DNA of 64,000 nucleotides, taken from assembly GCF_034932105.1 (NCBI RefSeq), contig NZ_JAYGIG010000118.1, positions 27,220 through 91,219 of the forward strand, read 5' to 3'. The stretch is from Leptothoe sp034932105 (GTDB lineage Bacteria > Cyanobacteriota > Cyanobacteriia > Phormidesmidales > Phormidesmidaceae). Positions within the stretch are counted from its first letter, which is position 1. Every line of letters begins with the position of its first letter. The notes below the pieces were generated by a model. That model had not been told where the DNA came from, did no database searches, and worked only from the letters and a program-made list of their open reading frames with translations. Below are positions 18,149 to 25,909 of this stretch, one piece after another. The translations under genes and the position numbers were made by a program.

Positions 18149-20611
18149 CTAACCCCTAACCCCCACCAAAGCCGGTTGCTTGGCCGACTGCACCACCACC
18201 TTAGAATCCCCATCCAGGTCAAAGATCGCCGTATCACCGTCGGTAATCGTACCGGTGAGTAAAGCTTCCGCCAGCGGATCCTCAATCAAACGGGAAATTG
18301 CTCGACGCATGGGGCGGGCTCCATAGGCCGGGTCATAGCCCTTATTGATCAGGTGCTGCTTAAAGGCCTCGGTGGTCTCTAACTTAATGGCCCGCTCGGC
18401 TAACCGTCCCGTTACCTGGGCTAGGAGAATATCAGCAATCTGAGCTACCTCAGACTTAATCAACTGACGGAAGACGATAATTTCGTCAATTCTATTCAAC
18501 AGCTCGGGTCGGAAGAACTGTTTCATTTCTTCGTTCACCAGGTTGCGAATGTTGTTATAGCGAGAGGTCATTTCATCGTCAAGGCTAAGCTCAAATCCCA
18601 GACCGCCGCCGCCTTTTTCAATCACCTTGGACCCAATGTTTGATGTCATGATGATCAAGGTGTTCTTAAAGCTCACCTTGCGCCCCTTGGAGTCACTCAG
18701 ATGACCATCGTCCAGCAACTGCAGCAGCAGATTAAAGACATCGGGATGGGCCTTCTCAATTTCATCTAGCAAAATAACGGTGTAGGGATTACGACGCACT
18801 GCTTCAGTCAGCTGTCCACCCTCGTCATAACCCACATAGCCCGGAGGGGAGCCAATCAGCTTAGAGGTGGACTGGGGTTCCATAAACTCCGACATGTCGA
18901 CCCGAATCATGGCATCTTCCGAGCCAAAGACCGTTGCCGCGAGGGCCTTGGCCAACTCGGTTTTACCCACCCCCGTGGGGCCAGAAAAGATCATACTGGC
19001 CATGGGACGATTGGGGTTGCGCATGCCCACCCGGGAGCGTCGCACCGCCTTAGAAACCGCTTCAACCGCTTCATTTTGGCCCACCACCCGCTCATGGAGG
19101 GTGTCTTCCAAATGCAGAATCATGGCTGATTCCGATTCAGTCAAACGGCTGACAGGTACTCCCGTCCAAGAGGCAACAATGTCGGCAATGTCTTCATCGG
19201 TCACCGCTGGATGGGGGGTATCGCTGGGGAGTAACTCCGCCAACAGACCCTGCTCTTTGATATACAGTTCACCCAACTGGTTAAAGGACTGGCTTTCTAT
19301 CAGCTGCATAATCTCGGTTTGCACCTGGCGCAGCGCAGTACGTTTCTCCCCAGCGGGGATTTTTTGGGTGTAGCGCAGTCGCACTCGGGAACCGGCTTCA
19401 TCAATCAGGTCAATGGCCTTGTCTGGCAAATGACGGTCGCTAATGTAGCGATCTGATAGGGTGGCAGCGGCTTCTAACGCTTCGTCCGTGATGGAAAGAT
19501 GGTGGAATTGTTCATAGCGTCCCCGCAATCCAACCAAAATATCCAGGGTATCTTGGACGGACGGTGGATTGACTACCACCCGCTGGAAGCGTCGCTCCAG
19601 GGCTGCATCCTTTTCTATATACTTGCGATACTCCTCTAGGGTGGTGGCTCCGATGCATTGCAGCTCACCGCGAGCTAGGGCAGGCTTCAGCATGTTGGCC
19701 GCATCCATGCTGCCTTCGAGGGACCCCGCCCCCACTAGGGTATGAATCTCATCAATCACCAAAATAATGTTCTGGGCCTCACGCACCTCTGCTACCACCT
19801 GGCTAATGCGCTCTTCAAAGTCACCCCGGAAGCGAGTACCAGACACTAGCATCGCCAGATCTAGACTGATCACCCGACGATCAAACAGGGCTTCGGGGAC
19901 ATCTTGGTTAGTAATGCGCTGGGCAAGACCTTCTGCGATCGCAGTTTTACCCACCCCCGGCTCCCCCACCAGCACTGGGTTATTCTTCGTGCGGCGCCCC
20001 AAAATTTGCACCACCCGCTCAATTTCCTGGGCTCGGCCAATCACCGGATCGAGTTTACCCGCCGCCGCCAGCTCAGTCAGGTCAGTACCAAATTCAGCCA
20101 GGACTCCCTTCGGCTTAGCTGCCGACCCGGACTTCTCATCGTCCCGTAGACGACCGCCACCAGCAGGAATCGCCGACACCTCTCCAATGGTGCGAATTAG
20201 CTGAGTCCGCACCTGGTTAGGGTCTACACCTAAATTATTCAGCACCCGATAGGCCACACTTTCAACATTTTGAGTCAGGCTTAGCAGCAGATGTTCTGGC
20301 TCAATGTAGGGATGATCCAGCTTGCGCGCTTCTTGAAACGCCTGCTCAAAAACCTGCTTCACCTTGGGCGTAAACGGAATTTCGGTCGGACCATTGCCAG
20401 ACCCACGGCCAATAATGGACTCCACCTCAGCCCGAGAATTAGCCAGGTTGACGCCAAAGTCGCTGAGCACCCGAGCGGCGATACTAGAGCCTTCCTTCAC
20501 AATTCCGAGTAGCAGCTGCTCACTACCCACAAAATTGTGCCCCAGGCGTCGTGCCTCTTCCTGGGCTTGCATAATCACCGCAATTGCCGCATTGGTGAAA
20601 TGTTCAAACAT
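18149..20611 (-). CDS. clpC: ATP-dependent Clp protease ATPase subunit ClpC
   Basis: 820 aa AAA+ unfoldase that feeds proteins to ClpP in the cytosol and, in cyanobacteria, also at membrane import sites. The N-terminal Clp repeat domain (about 1-145) opens MFEHFTNAAIAVIMQAQEEA. The first AAA module has Walker A GEPGVGKT (about 212) and VIDEIHTLVGAG, the linker carries a UVR-like coil (about 420-460), and the second module has GPTGVGKT (about 542), the sensor NRIDEI and the C-terminal GARPMRRAI block. The length matches cyanobacterial ClpC and exceeds neither ClpA nor ClpB norms for the M-domain. No clpS or mcsB gene is adjacent. Confidence 0.97.
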   Translation of the reverse strand: MFEHFTNAAIAVIMQAQEEARRLGHNFVGSEQLLLGIVKEGSSIAARVLSDFGVNLANSRAEVESIIGRGSGNGPTEIPFTPKVKQVFEQAFQEARKLDHPYIEPEHLLLSLTQNVESVAYRVLNNLGVDPNQVRTQLIRTIGEVSAIPAGGGRLRDDEKSGSAAKPKGVLAEFGTDLTELAAAGKLDPVIGRAQEIERVVQILGRRTKNNPVLVGEPGVGKTAIAEGLAQRITNQDVPEALFDRRVISLDLAMLVSGTRFRGDFEERISQVVAEVREAQNIILVIDEIHTLVGAGSLEGSMDAANMLKPALARGELQCIGATTLEEYRKYIEKDAALERRFQRVVVNPPSVQDTLDILVGLRGRYEQFHHLSITDEALEAAATLSDRYISDRHLPDKAIDLIDEAGSRVRLRYTQKIPAGEKRTALRQVQTEIMQLIESQSFNQLGELYIKEQGLLAELLPSDTPHPAVTDEDIADIVASWTGVPVSRLTESESAMILHLEDTLHERVVGQNEAVEAVSKAVRRSRVGMRNPNRPMASMIFSGPTGVGKTELAKALAATVFGSEDAMIRVDMSEFMEPQSTSKLIGSPPGYVGYDEGGQLTEAVRRNPYTVILLDEIEKAHPDVFNLLLQLLDDGHLSDSKGRKVSFKNTLIIMTSNIGSKVIEKGGGGLGFELSLDDEMTSRYNNIRNLVNEEMKQFFRPELLNRIDEIIVFRQLIKSEVAQIADILLAQVTGRLAERAIKLETTEAFKQHLINKGYDPAYGARPMRRAISRLIEDPLAEALLTGTITDGDTAIFDLDGDSKVVVQSAKQPALVGVRG

Positions 20612-21248
20612 GTTTTATGGACCTCTGCCAGGATATAGAGCCGAAACCTATAGACAAGTTGAATAACTTGGTGTTAACCAAGATTACTTCAGACATTAAG
20701 ATTTTTAACTATGTAATAAAAATATACCCATCTTCGAGGCATCTCGACAGTCAGGAGAGCCGAAGTTGGATAGGGGGGGTAACCCGTATAACCCAAGAGC
20801 CAACGGATATGGTTTCAGTTTGCCCGAAGGATAAAGAAATTTATAGGTAGATAAACAAACGAGCATCTAATCTCCACATCTACGCAGAGTGGATAAAAGA
20901 TTCATAAAGAAATTGCCTCATCACATGACTTTAGGCAATTGCCCATAGGAATACATCTAAATCAAGGGCAGTCATTACGGAATAGTCAGTCTGTATTCTT
21001 TTCTTAAGCCGGACAAAACCGCAACTAACCCTTGGCCCATCAGCTAGTTAAGGCCCATTAATATTCTGTCAGAAGTAAAAAATAAAGCTAATAAGGACTT
21101 GTTGGGGGCTTATGCTCTTAATTCCCGTAATCGTCCCATATCCACCGCTAGCTGAGCCCCATTGCCCTAGGGCAATGGGGCTCAGCTAAATTTCGCAGCC
21201 CGTAGTCAGTACTCTGAATGCGCCATCGCCCCTTACCCACGGTTAGGC
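20612..21248. other. Intergenic region upstream of clpC
   Basis: About 640 bases containing the clpC promoter side and the 3' side of the secreted-protein gene. No convincing frame was found. The clearest structure is the 38-base palindrome listed separately. A heat-shock CIRCE element (TTAGCACTC-N9-GAGTGCTAA) was looked for and not seen. Confidence 0.4.
21150..21187. repeat. Perfect 38-base palindrome centred on CCCTAGGG
   Basis: Positions 21150-21168 are the exact reverse complement of 21169-21187, with GCCCTAGGGC at the centre and AGCTGAGCCCC as the outer arm. It lies 61 bases past the stop of the minus-strand secreted-protein gene. There is no T-run after it, so it is a poor classical terminator. 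It may stabilise the transcript or be a dispersed repeat. Confidence 0.8.
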
Positions 21249-21728
21249 TCAAATCATGTCGGCTTGCACAGTTTGACAAGTCTTTAGAACATTCTGATCG
21301 ACATCGGACAGAGTGCTAATGGGGGTAAATCCCTCAATATTAAACTCAGCCGCCGGACCAGCGGTGAAGGTAGAATCTGCGGGTAAAGAGTAGGGATGGC
21401 TAGTCTGCTCATAGCTATCTACCACCATGAGGTCTAGGCCAGTAGCTGAAATGTTGCCACTGAAACAATCAAACGAAGAACTTGGCATGTAGAACCCACC
21501 GACGGCTCGGTTACCCGTCACTTCGAACACCATATAGACTGAGCCAGGTTGAGCGGCCACTGCCTGCTGTCCGTATAGGTAGATCCCATCTAAAAGGGGT
21601 GTACTACTGGCTACGGAATCAGCAACAGCCGTCAGGGGAGCTAAGCTACTCAGCAATGTAGCACTGAGCAAAACGAGTGCAGACTTGATGAACTTCGGGC
21701 AGCGGGAGCGGAGTGACAGATTAGCCAT
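21249..21728 (-). CDS. Secreted hypothetical protein
   Basis: 159 aa. Residues 1-37 form a signal peptide: basic start (RSRCPKFIK), hydrophobic core SALVLLSATLLSSL, and likely cleavage after TAVADS or nearby. The mature part of about 120 aa is acidic and rich in Ser and Thr, with two cysteines (about 87 and 152) that could pair. Segments DGIYLYGQQAVAAQPGSVYM and GNRAVGGFYMP suggest a small beta-domain that I have seen in unnamed cyanobacterial exported proteins. Function is unknown; likely periplasmic. Monocistronic, followed by the 38-base palindrome. Confidence 0.72.
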   Translation of the reverse strand: MANLSLRSRCPKFIKSALVLLSATLLSSLAPLTAVADSVASSTPLLDGIYLYGQQAVAAQPGSVYMVFEVTGNRAVGGFYMPSSSFDCFSGNISATGLDLMVVDSYEQTSHPYSLPADSTFTAGPAAEFNIEGFTPISTLSDVDQNVLKTCQTVQADMI

Positions 21729-21948
21729 GGGTTACGTGGTTACACCTCTATACGCTTAGTATTCATGAAGAGCCGATTTATCTAAGTGATACCCCTAGGC
21801 CTAGCTGATGACGTTCAGCACAGGCCCCTGTGATCGCTGTCACAACTGCTTGTATTGCTGGCATTGCAGCACTTATACAGACTTGGGTGAGCCGGAAAAA
21901 TCGGCTTTCACCATAAAATCATGATTGCTTTGAGACCACACCTCACCC

Positions 21949-23661
21949 ATGACGTCACCAACTTCCCTGACGCAAGACTTTCTGTCACAACAATTAGAAA
22001 AGTTGGATGGCCGCAGCTACTCTGCCTACAAAGGTTTGAAGGGGAACTACGCTTTTGCTGATTTCACCCTCACCTTGGCCCACATTCAAGGGGACCCCTT
22101 TGCTGCCCCCAGCCGGGTCAGTATTTTTGTCAGCCATCGCCACAGTCAGTGGCCCCAGGATTATTGGCATACCCCGACTCGGCGTATCGTGCTAGCAGAT
22201 TTTCTGCATCGGCAAATTATTCATACCATCCCGCAGGTTGAACAAAATCGAGGCTCCGGTAAAAGTGGTCGACTGATCATGGCCTCCACCAGTCAGGTTA
22301 TCTTGGCCCGCACAGCTGTTCAGGTCACATTGGCAGGCATTGAGCTGCGGCTGGGGGTGGGTTTGCCTGCCTTTGGACGACGTATCGCCGGTCAGGCAGC
22401 ACGGCAGTTGCTGACGGAGGACTTACCCCAGTTGGTAACCACCACCCTGCACTATCAGCCAGCATGGCAGTCGGCGGTGGAACAGCACATGGCCACCGTG
22501 GAAGATGCCAACGCCCTCAGGGCACAACTCTCTGAGCACAACCTGGTGGCCTTCATTGCCAATGGCTCAAGGTTGCCTCGCCGTAGCGGTGTCGATTCCC
22601 AGCCATTACCAACGGCTGTTCCCTTCAATGCACCCAGTTCTTTAGAGGTAACCCTACGAGCACCCCACGCTGGCCCCATCACCGGCCTGGGAATTCCCAC
22701 CGGGGTCACCCTGATTGTTGGTGGTGGCTACCATGGCAAATCAACGGTACTCAAAGCTATTGCCCATGGTACCTACAATCACATTCCCGGCGATGGTCGA
22801 GAACAGGTGGTGGCCGATGGGGCCACGGTGAAGATCCGAGCGGAGGATGGTCGCAGTGTGACGGGGGTGGATATTTCTCCCTTTATCGATCGGTTGCCCC
22901 AGGGCCTGTCGACCCAGGCGTTTTGCACCACCAATGCCAGTGGTAGTACGTCCCAGGCGGCCAATATTTTAGAGGCCATCGAGGCGGGGGCCAAGGTGCT
23001 GCTGATTGATGAGGATACGGCGGCGACAAATTTGATGATTCGCGATCGCAACATGCAAGCCCTGATCGCCAAAGCTAAAGAACCCATCACCCCATTTATC
23101 GACAAAGTCCGACAGCTCTATAGTGATCACGGCATTTCTACGGTCTTAGTCATGGGCGGCAGCGGCGACTATTTCGAAGTCGCGGATCAGGTAATTGCCC
23201 TAGATAATTACCTGGCCCATGACGTCACTGCCCAAGCCCAAGCCATTGCCGCCCAAAATCCCAGTGAACGTCAAGGAGAAGGGGGACAACATTTCGGCAC
23301 CATCACCCAGCGTCGGATCCAATTGCCCCCATTTGACACCGGTCGTAAACCCGCCAAAGTCAAAACCCAGCGGCTCACCACCCTGACCCTCGGCTCAGAA
23401 GATATTGATCTCCGAGGCATCGAGCAACTCATAGAACAGAACCAGGTTAGGGCAATTGCCCATGCCATTCTCACCTGGCAACAACAAAATCGGACCCACT
23501 CCCTAAAAAATCTCCTAGACGACATCATGACCTGGGTGGAGAAACAGGACTTTGATGCCCTCACCCCCTATCCCATGGCTGACCTCAGTGAATTCCGTCG
23601 CCATGAATTAGCCGCCATTATCAATCGGTTGAGAAGTCTCAGGGTAATTTCGGAGCGGTAA
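21949..23661 (+). CDS. Predicted ATPase of the ABC class (PF09818-type)
   Basis: 570 aa soluble protein. The N-terminal third (about 1-200) is the family's own domain (FADFTLTLAHIQGDPFAAPSR; VSIFVSHRHS). The ATPase core has a Walker-A-like GGGYHGKSTVL (about 261-271), the signature-like LSTQAFCTTNASGSTSQA, and Walker B VLLIDEDTAATNLMIRD. After that come VMGGSGDYFEVADQVI and a helical C-terminal domain (about 480-570). Members are stand-alone cytosolic ATPases without membrane partners. Their role is poorly known; a nucleic-acid function is suggested for relatives. A HIP1 site at 23042 splits a G-rich from a C-rich stretch within the gene. Confidence 0.85.
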   Translation: MTSPTSLTQDFLSQQLEKLDGRSYSAYKGLKGNYAFADFTLTLAHIQGDPFAAPSRVSIFVSHRHSQWPQDYWHTPTRRIVLADFLHRQIIHTIPQVEQNRGSGKSGRLIMASTSQVILARTAVQVTLAGIELRLGVGLPAFGRRIAGQAARQLLTEDLPQLVTTTLHYQPAWQSAVEQHMATVEDANALRAQLSEHNLVAFIANGSRLPRRSGVDSQPLPTAVPFNAPSSLEVTLRAPHAGPITGLGIPTGVTLIVGGGYHGKSTVLKAIAHGTYNHIPGDGREQVVADGATVKIRAEDGRSVTGVDISPFIDRLPQGLSTQAFCTTNASGSTSQAANILEAIEAGAKVLLIDEDTAATNLMIRDRNMQALIAKAKEPITPFIDKVRQLYSDHGISTVLVMGGSGDYFEVADQVIALDNYLAHDVTAQAQAIAAQNPSERQGEGGQHFGTITQRRIQLPPFDTGRKPAKVKTQRLTTLTLGSEDIDLRGIEQLIEQNQVRAIAHAILTWQQQNRTHSLKNLLDDIMTWVEKQDFDALTPYPMADLSEFRRHELAAIINRLRSLRVISER

Positions 23662-23819
23662 CACAACTACCTTGGTAAAATTACCCAGATTAAACCCTTA
23701 GCATCGCCATGGTTGAACTTTGGGTGAATTCTGATGGTCAACGATAGTCAGTTAATTCAGGAGGGCACATTGAACTGACGACACACGTGCCTTTTTATAC
23801 CTATATTAATCTTCGGCCC

Positions 23820-23981
23820 ATGGAACACCCTCAAGAACCCAATCTCGAACAACCCCGGATTAAATGGTCCTGGTTCACCCTCAGCTGCGTCAGCCTAATG
23901 GTTGGCTTTTTATACCTAGCCGTTGTGGATATTGCCGGTCCAGTTCAGCTCACTCAAAATTCAACCGAGCAGCAACCCTAG
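23820..23981 (+). CDS. Small single-span membrane protein
   Basis: 53 aa from ATG 23820; a GTG at 23787 would add 11 residues. A polar N-terminal tail with EQPRIKW is followed by one hydrophobic span (FTLSCVSLMVGFLYLAVVDIAG, about 20-41) and a short polar end. Not recognised. The length and topology resemble small subunits or regulators of membrane complexes. There is no good ribosome site, so confidence is moderate. Confidence 0.45.
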   Translation: MEHPQEPNLEQPRIKWSWFTLSCVSLMVGFLYLAVVDIAGPVQLTQNSTEQQP

Positions 23982-24010
23982 GGGCAAATTTTGCAGTTGC
24001 TGATTTAGCC

Positions 24011-24046
24011 GATGTCGGTCTATCAGACATGCTATATACCGACATC
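24011..24046. terminator. Hairpin between convergent genes
   Basis: GATGTCGGT (24011-24019) pairs with ACCGACATC (24038-24046) across an 18-base loop, 48 bases beyond the end of the convergent minus-strand gene. The stem is only 9 bp and the T-run is weak, so this is a tentative terminator. Confidence 0.45.
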
Positions 24047-24093
24047 TGGTAAATGAAATCATCCCGAGGATCAGCAACGCCACGGTTTATGTC

Positions 24094-24999
24094 TCACTCC
24101 AAAAAGCGGGTTAGGGTAGCACTGTAGGTCTGATAAGGTTTTACCCCGGTCAGGGTCTCCACCAGTTCTCCCCCCTTAAAGAACATCACGGCTGGCATTC
24201 CCTTCAGTCCAAACCGTTTAGGCACCTGCTGATTCGCATCAAAGTCGATCTTCATCACATTTACCTTTTCTCTGTAGGCTTCTGCCAGCTGATCGATCAA
24301 GGGGGTTACTAGCTTGCAAGAGCCACACCAAGACGCCATACAATCCACTACCAGCAGCGATTCTTTTGCCAATAGGGAATCCAATTCTGATTCATTCTGA
24401 ATAAAGCGAGCCGCCCCTGTTTCCTCCTGTTGGCCTAACGCCGCCAGGGCATAGTTCACTTCAGCCGCAGATTGATTGCCGTTAACCATGGTTAACTGAT
24501 CCCGCTGCTGATAATAATCAATTAAAGGGGCCACCTCTTCCCGATAGAGGGTTAAACGCTGACGCATGGCGGAAATAGGTTCGTCTTGGCCATGCTCAGC
24601 CACCAGACGTTTAATCAATAATCCCGTCAGGGACTTAAGATAAGCCACCTGAGCCGCCGGCTGGCCCACCGCCAACAACCACTGATCAAGGGCCTGCGCT
24701 TGGTTCAGGGTGCGAGGAAATCCCTCCAACACATACCCATTCAGCATCACGTCCGGTTGCTCCAACCGTCTCCGCAGCAGCTTCATCACTAACTCATCGG
24801 GCACCAACGCTTCGGCGTCTACTTCGGCGTCTACATAGGGGCGCGCCTCTAGACCTATGACAGATTCCTCAGCAATGGCTTTACGGATAAGCTGCCCCAT
24901 GGACACATGGGGGACATGCCAGGATTGGGATAGTGCGATCGCATGATCCTTAATTCCTATACCCGGAGGGCCCAAAAGGATAAGCTGCTTAGATTTCAT
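24094..24999 (-). CDS. Adenylate kinase-like / thioredoxin fusion protein
   Basis: 301 aa. Residues 1-190 follow the nucleoside monophosphate kinase fold: GPPGIGIKDHA where adenylate kinase has GPPGxGKGT, then VSMGQLIRKAI, GYVLEGFPRTLNQAQALD and MRQRLTLYREEVAPLIDYY. The P-loop Lys and Thr are replaced and the LID arginine/Asp pair reads EHGQDEP, so phosphotransfer is doubtful. Residues 200-301 are a thioredoxin domain with WCGSCK in place of WCGPCK, cis-Pro in KGMPAVMFF and KIDFDANQ. I infer a redox protein with a nucleotide-sensing or structural pseudokinase arm. Cytosolic. It diverges from gntK. It could also be annotated as thioredoxin or adk alone, which would miss half of it. Confidence 0.88.
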   Translation of the reverse strand: MKSKQLILLGPPGIGIKDHAIALSQSWHVPHVSMGQLIRKAIAEESVIGLEARPYVDAEVDAEALVPDELVMKLLRRRLEQPDVMLNGYVLEGFPRTLNQAQALDQWLLAVGQPAAQVAYLKSLTGLLIKRLVAEHGQDEPISAMRQRLTLYREEVAPLIDYYQQRDQLTMVNGNQSAAEVNYALAALGQQEETGAARFIQNESELDSLLAKESLLVVDCMASWCGSCKLVTPLIDQLAEAYREKVNVMKIDFDANQQVPKRFGLKGMPAVMFFKGGELVETLTGVKPYQTYSATLTRFLE

Positions 25000-25338
25000 G
25001 GCATAAAAATCCTATAACCATAACGCCATAGGCAGAATTTACGCAGTCATACAATGGACTGCACCTACAGTTGGTCATTATGTTTCACCGGCCCAATCTG
25101 CCGTCATTTCTATGCAGATTCTTTTAGATTTGGAGCGTTTTCCGTCTCATCCAGGGACAAGGCAAAAGCGTGAACCATGTTGGAGGCTAACCTCCCTTGG
25201 GCAATTGCCAGAATTCTAATCTATCTCCCTGTCTCTTCCCACCTCCCGGCTCCATTCCTTCCTGGTATCGTAATGCTGGGCCAATTTATGGCTGGGCCAT
25301 AAGTTGGCTGGGCCACTTAGTATTAAGGAGACCGTCGA
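25000..25338. promoter_or_regulatory. Divergent intergenic region with 3 x 16-bp tandem repeat
   Basis: Separates the adenylate kinase-thioredoxin gene from gntK. At 25275-25322 three tandem 16-base units each begin GCTGGGCCA (25275, 25291, 25307) with diverged tails, ending 16 bases before the gntK start codon. The exact spacing and position next to the AAGGAG ribosome site suggest an operator or leader element. Nothing else is evident in the region. Confidence 0.5.
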
Positions 25339-25890
25339 ATGAGTAACTGCCCGCTAGTATGGGTCATTATGGGTGTGTCCGGCTCAGGGAAAACAGTGGT
25401 CGGACGCCTGCTAGCTGAGCGGTTAGAGAGTGACTTTTTAGAGGGCGATCGGCGACATTCTGGGTCCAATCTTCTCAAAATGAAGGCTCAGACACCTCTA
25501 CAGGATGCCGATCGGCACCAATGGCTGATAGAGATAGAGGATGACATGGGCCGGGCCATTGCTAAAAATCGGGAGACGGTGCTGACCTGTTCTGCCCTAA
25601 AAGCATCTTATCGACAACAACTCAACTCTTTGGCCCGGGTTCAACTGGTGTGGCTCAATGTGCCGAGGCCAGATCTGGAGTGCAGGCTGCGGCGACGGTC
25701 GAATCATTATATGAAGCCAGAAATGTTGGATAGTCAATTGGCAGCCTTTGAACCTATCGGCCCCGAAGAGAATGTGATTACCCTGGATGGGCGGTTGCTG
25801 CCCGCTAAGATTGTGGATGAGTTACTGAATCAGGCCACTTGGCTATATCCAGATTTAGAAAAAACCTGGTGGCAACGGTTGGCGATATGA
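25339..25890 (+). CDS. gntK: Gluconokinase
   Basis: 183 aa. ATP-dependent phosphorylation of gluconate to 6-phosphogluconate, feeding the oxidative pentose phosphate or Entner-Doudoroff route in the cytosol. It shows the P-loop GVSGSGKTVVG (about 12-22), the substrate segment FLEGDRRHSGSNLLKM (family F-x-D/E-GD-x-xH...N..KM), PLQDADRHQWL, and CSALKASYRQQL, all hallmarks of GntK. The length is about normal (160-185). ATG with AAGGAG seven bases upstream. It ends 19 bases from convergent pglZ. The Asp of the usual DGD is Glu here, a modest deviation. Confidence 0.9.
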   Translation: MSNCPLVWVIMGVSGSGKTVVGRLLAERLESDFLEGDRRHSGSNLLKMKAQTPLQDADRHQWLIEIEDDMGRAIAKNRETVLTCSALKASYRQQLNSLARVQLVWLNVPRPDLECRLRRRSNHYMKPEMLDSQLAAFEPIGPEENVITLDGRLLPAKIVDELLNQATWLYPDLEKTWWQRLAI

Positions 25891-25909
25891 AATCCTGGCT
25901 GATGCCAGC

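Noticed and set aside
19767..20204. Antisense ORFs across clpC, the oxidase genes and the NRPS-PKS
   Set aside because: Shadows produced by codon bias of long real genes; they lack start signals and family motifs.
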